This document shows positions 6,298 through 6,356 of a DNA stretch of 6,356 bases, one piece after another. The notes under the pieces were generated by a model. It saw nothing but the letters and a program-made list of their open reading frames with translations. It was not told where the DNA came from and searched no databases. The stretch covers positions 1-6,356 of the forward strand of contig CAZTGE010000193.1 in the NCBI GenBank assembly GCA_964612995.1, written 5' to 3'. Made by a program: the position numbers and the translations under genes. The stretch's first letter is position 1; each line of letters starts with the position of its first letter. This DNA is from SLQH01 sp964612995 (GTDB lineage Bacteria; Planctomycetota; UBA11346).

Positions 6298-6356
6298 TCA
6301 AGGCGACTCAAAGCTCGCCCCGGGAGCGCCGATCACCAGGTCGGCATGCCTTGCGT
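6298..6356 (-). CDS. Possible 3' end of a further minus-strand gene (partial)
   Basis: One minus-strand frame is open from the right window edge to a TGA at 6300-6298 and encodes ARHADLVIGAPGASFESP as its last residues. The composition (a hydrophobic stretch then GAPG) looks protein-like, and 13 of 18 codons end in G or C. If real, it would lie 53 bases upstream of the pseudouridine synthase gene on the same strand and could share its transcript. The fragment is too short to identify a family. The other minus-strand frames stop within this segment. Confidence 0.3.
   Translation of the reverse strand, partial: ARHADLVIGAPGASFESP

Overview
The window reads as chromosomal DNA of a GC-rich proteobacterium, most likely a gammaproteobacterium. 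The evidence is dense coding with strongly GC-biased third codon positions, a PAS/HisKA/REC hybrid kinase, an IclR-type regulator and an RluA-family pseudouridine synthase with an S4 domain. I cannot name a genus. I see no mobile element, CRISPR array, tRNA or rRNA.

Layout from left to right: (1) Positions 1-173 are a leader that does not look like coding sequence although one frame stays open. It holds a long base-paired element (7-65) with a competing hairpin, of no RNA family I recognise. (2) 174-2891 (+) is a membrane-bound hybrid sensor histidine kinase: periplasmic PDC/Cache-like sensor, two PAS domains, HisKA, HATPase and a C-terminal receiver. (3) 2928-3674 (-) is an IclR-family transcription regulator, convergent with the kinase. 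(4) An 83-bp divergent intergenic region (3675-3757) carries an imperfect 24-bp palindrome and a three-codon leader minigene before the regulator. (5) 3758-5263 (+) is a cytoplasmic DUF3604/PHP-like metal-dependent hydrolase of unknown substrate. (6) 5306-6244 (-) is a 23S rRNA-type RluA-family pseudouridine synthase, convergent with the hydrolase. (7) The right edge may hold the last codons of another minus-strand gene ending at 6298.

The most interesting unit is the divergent IclR regulator/DUF3604 hydrolase pair with its shared palindrome. By the usual logic of IclR-family regulators, the regulator probably senses a small molecule related to the hydrolase's substrate and controls the hydrolase, its own gene, or both. 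Neither ligand nor substrate can be read from the sequence. The hybrid kinase and the pseudouridine synthase are probably functionally independent of this pair, since both are convergent to it. The kinase has no partner HPt protein or output regulator in the window.
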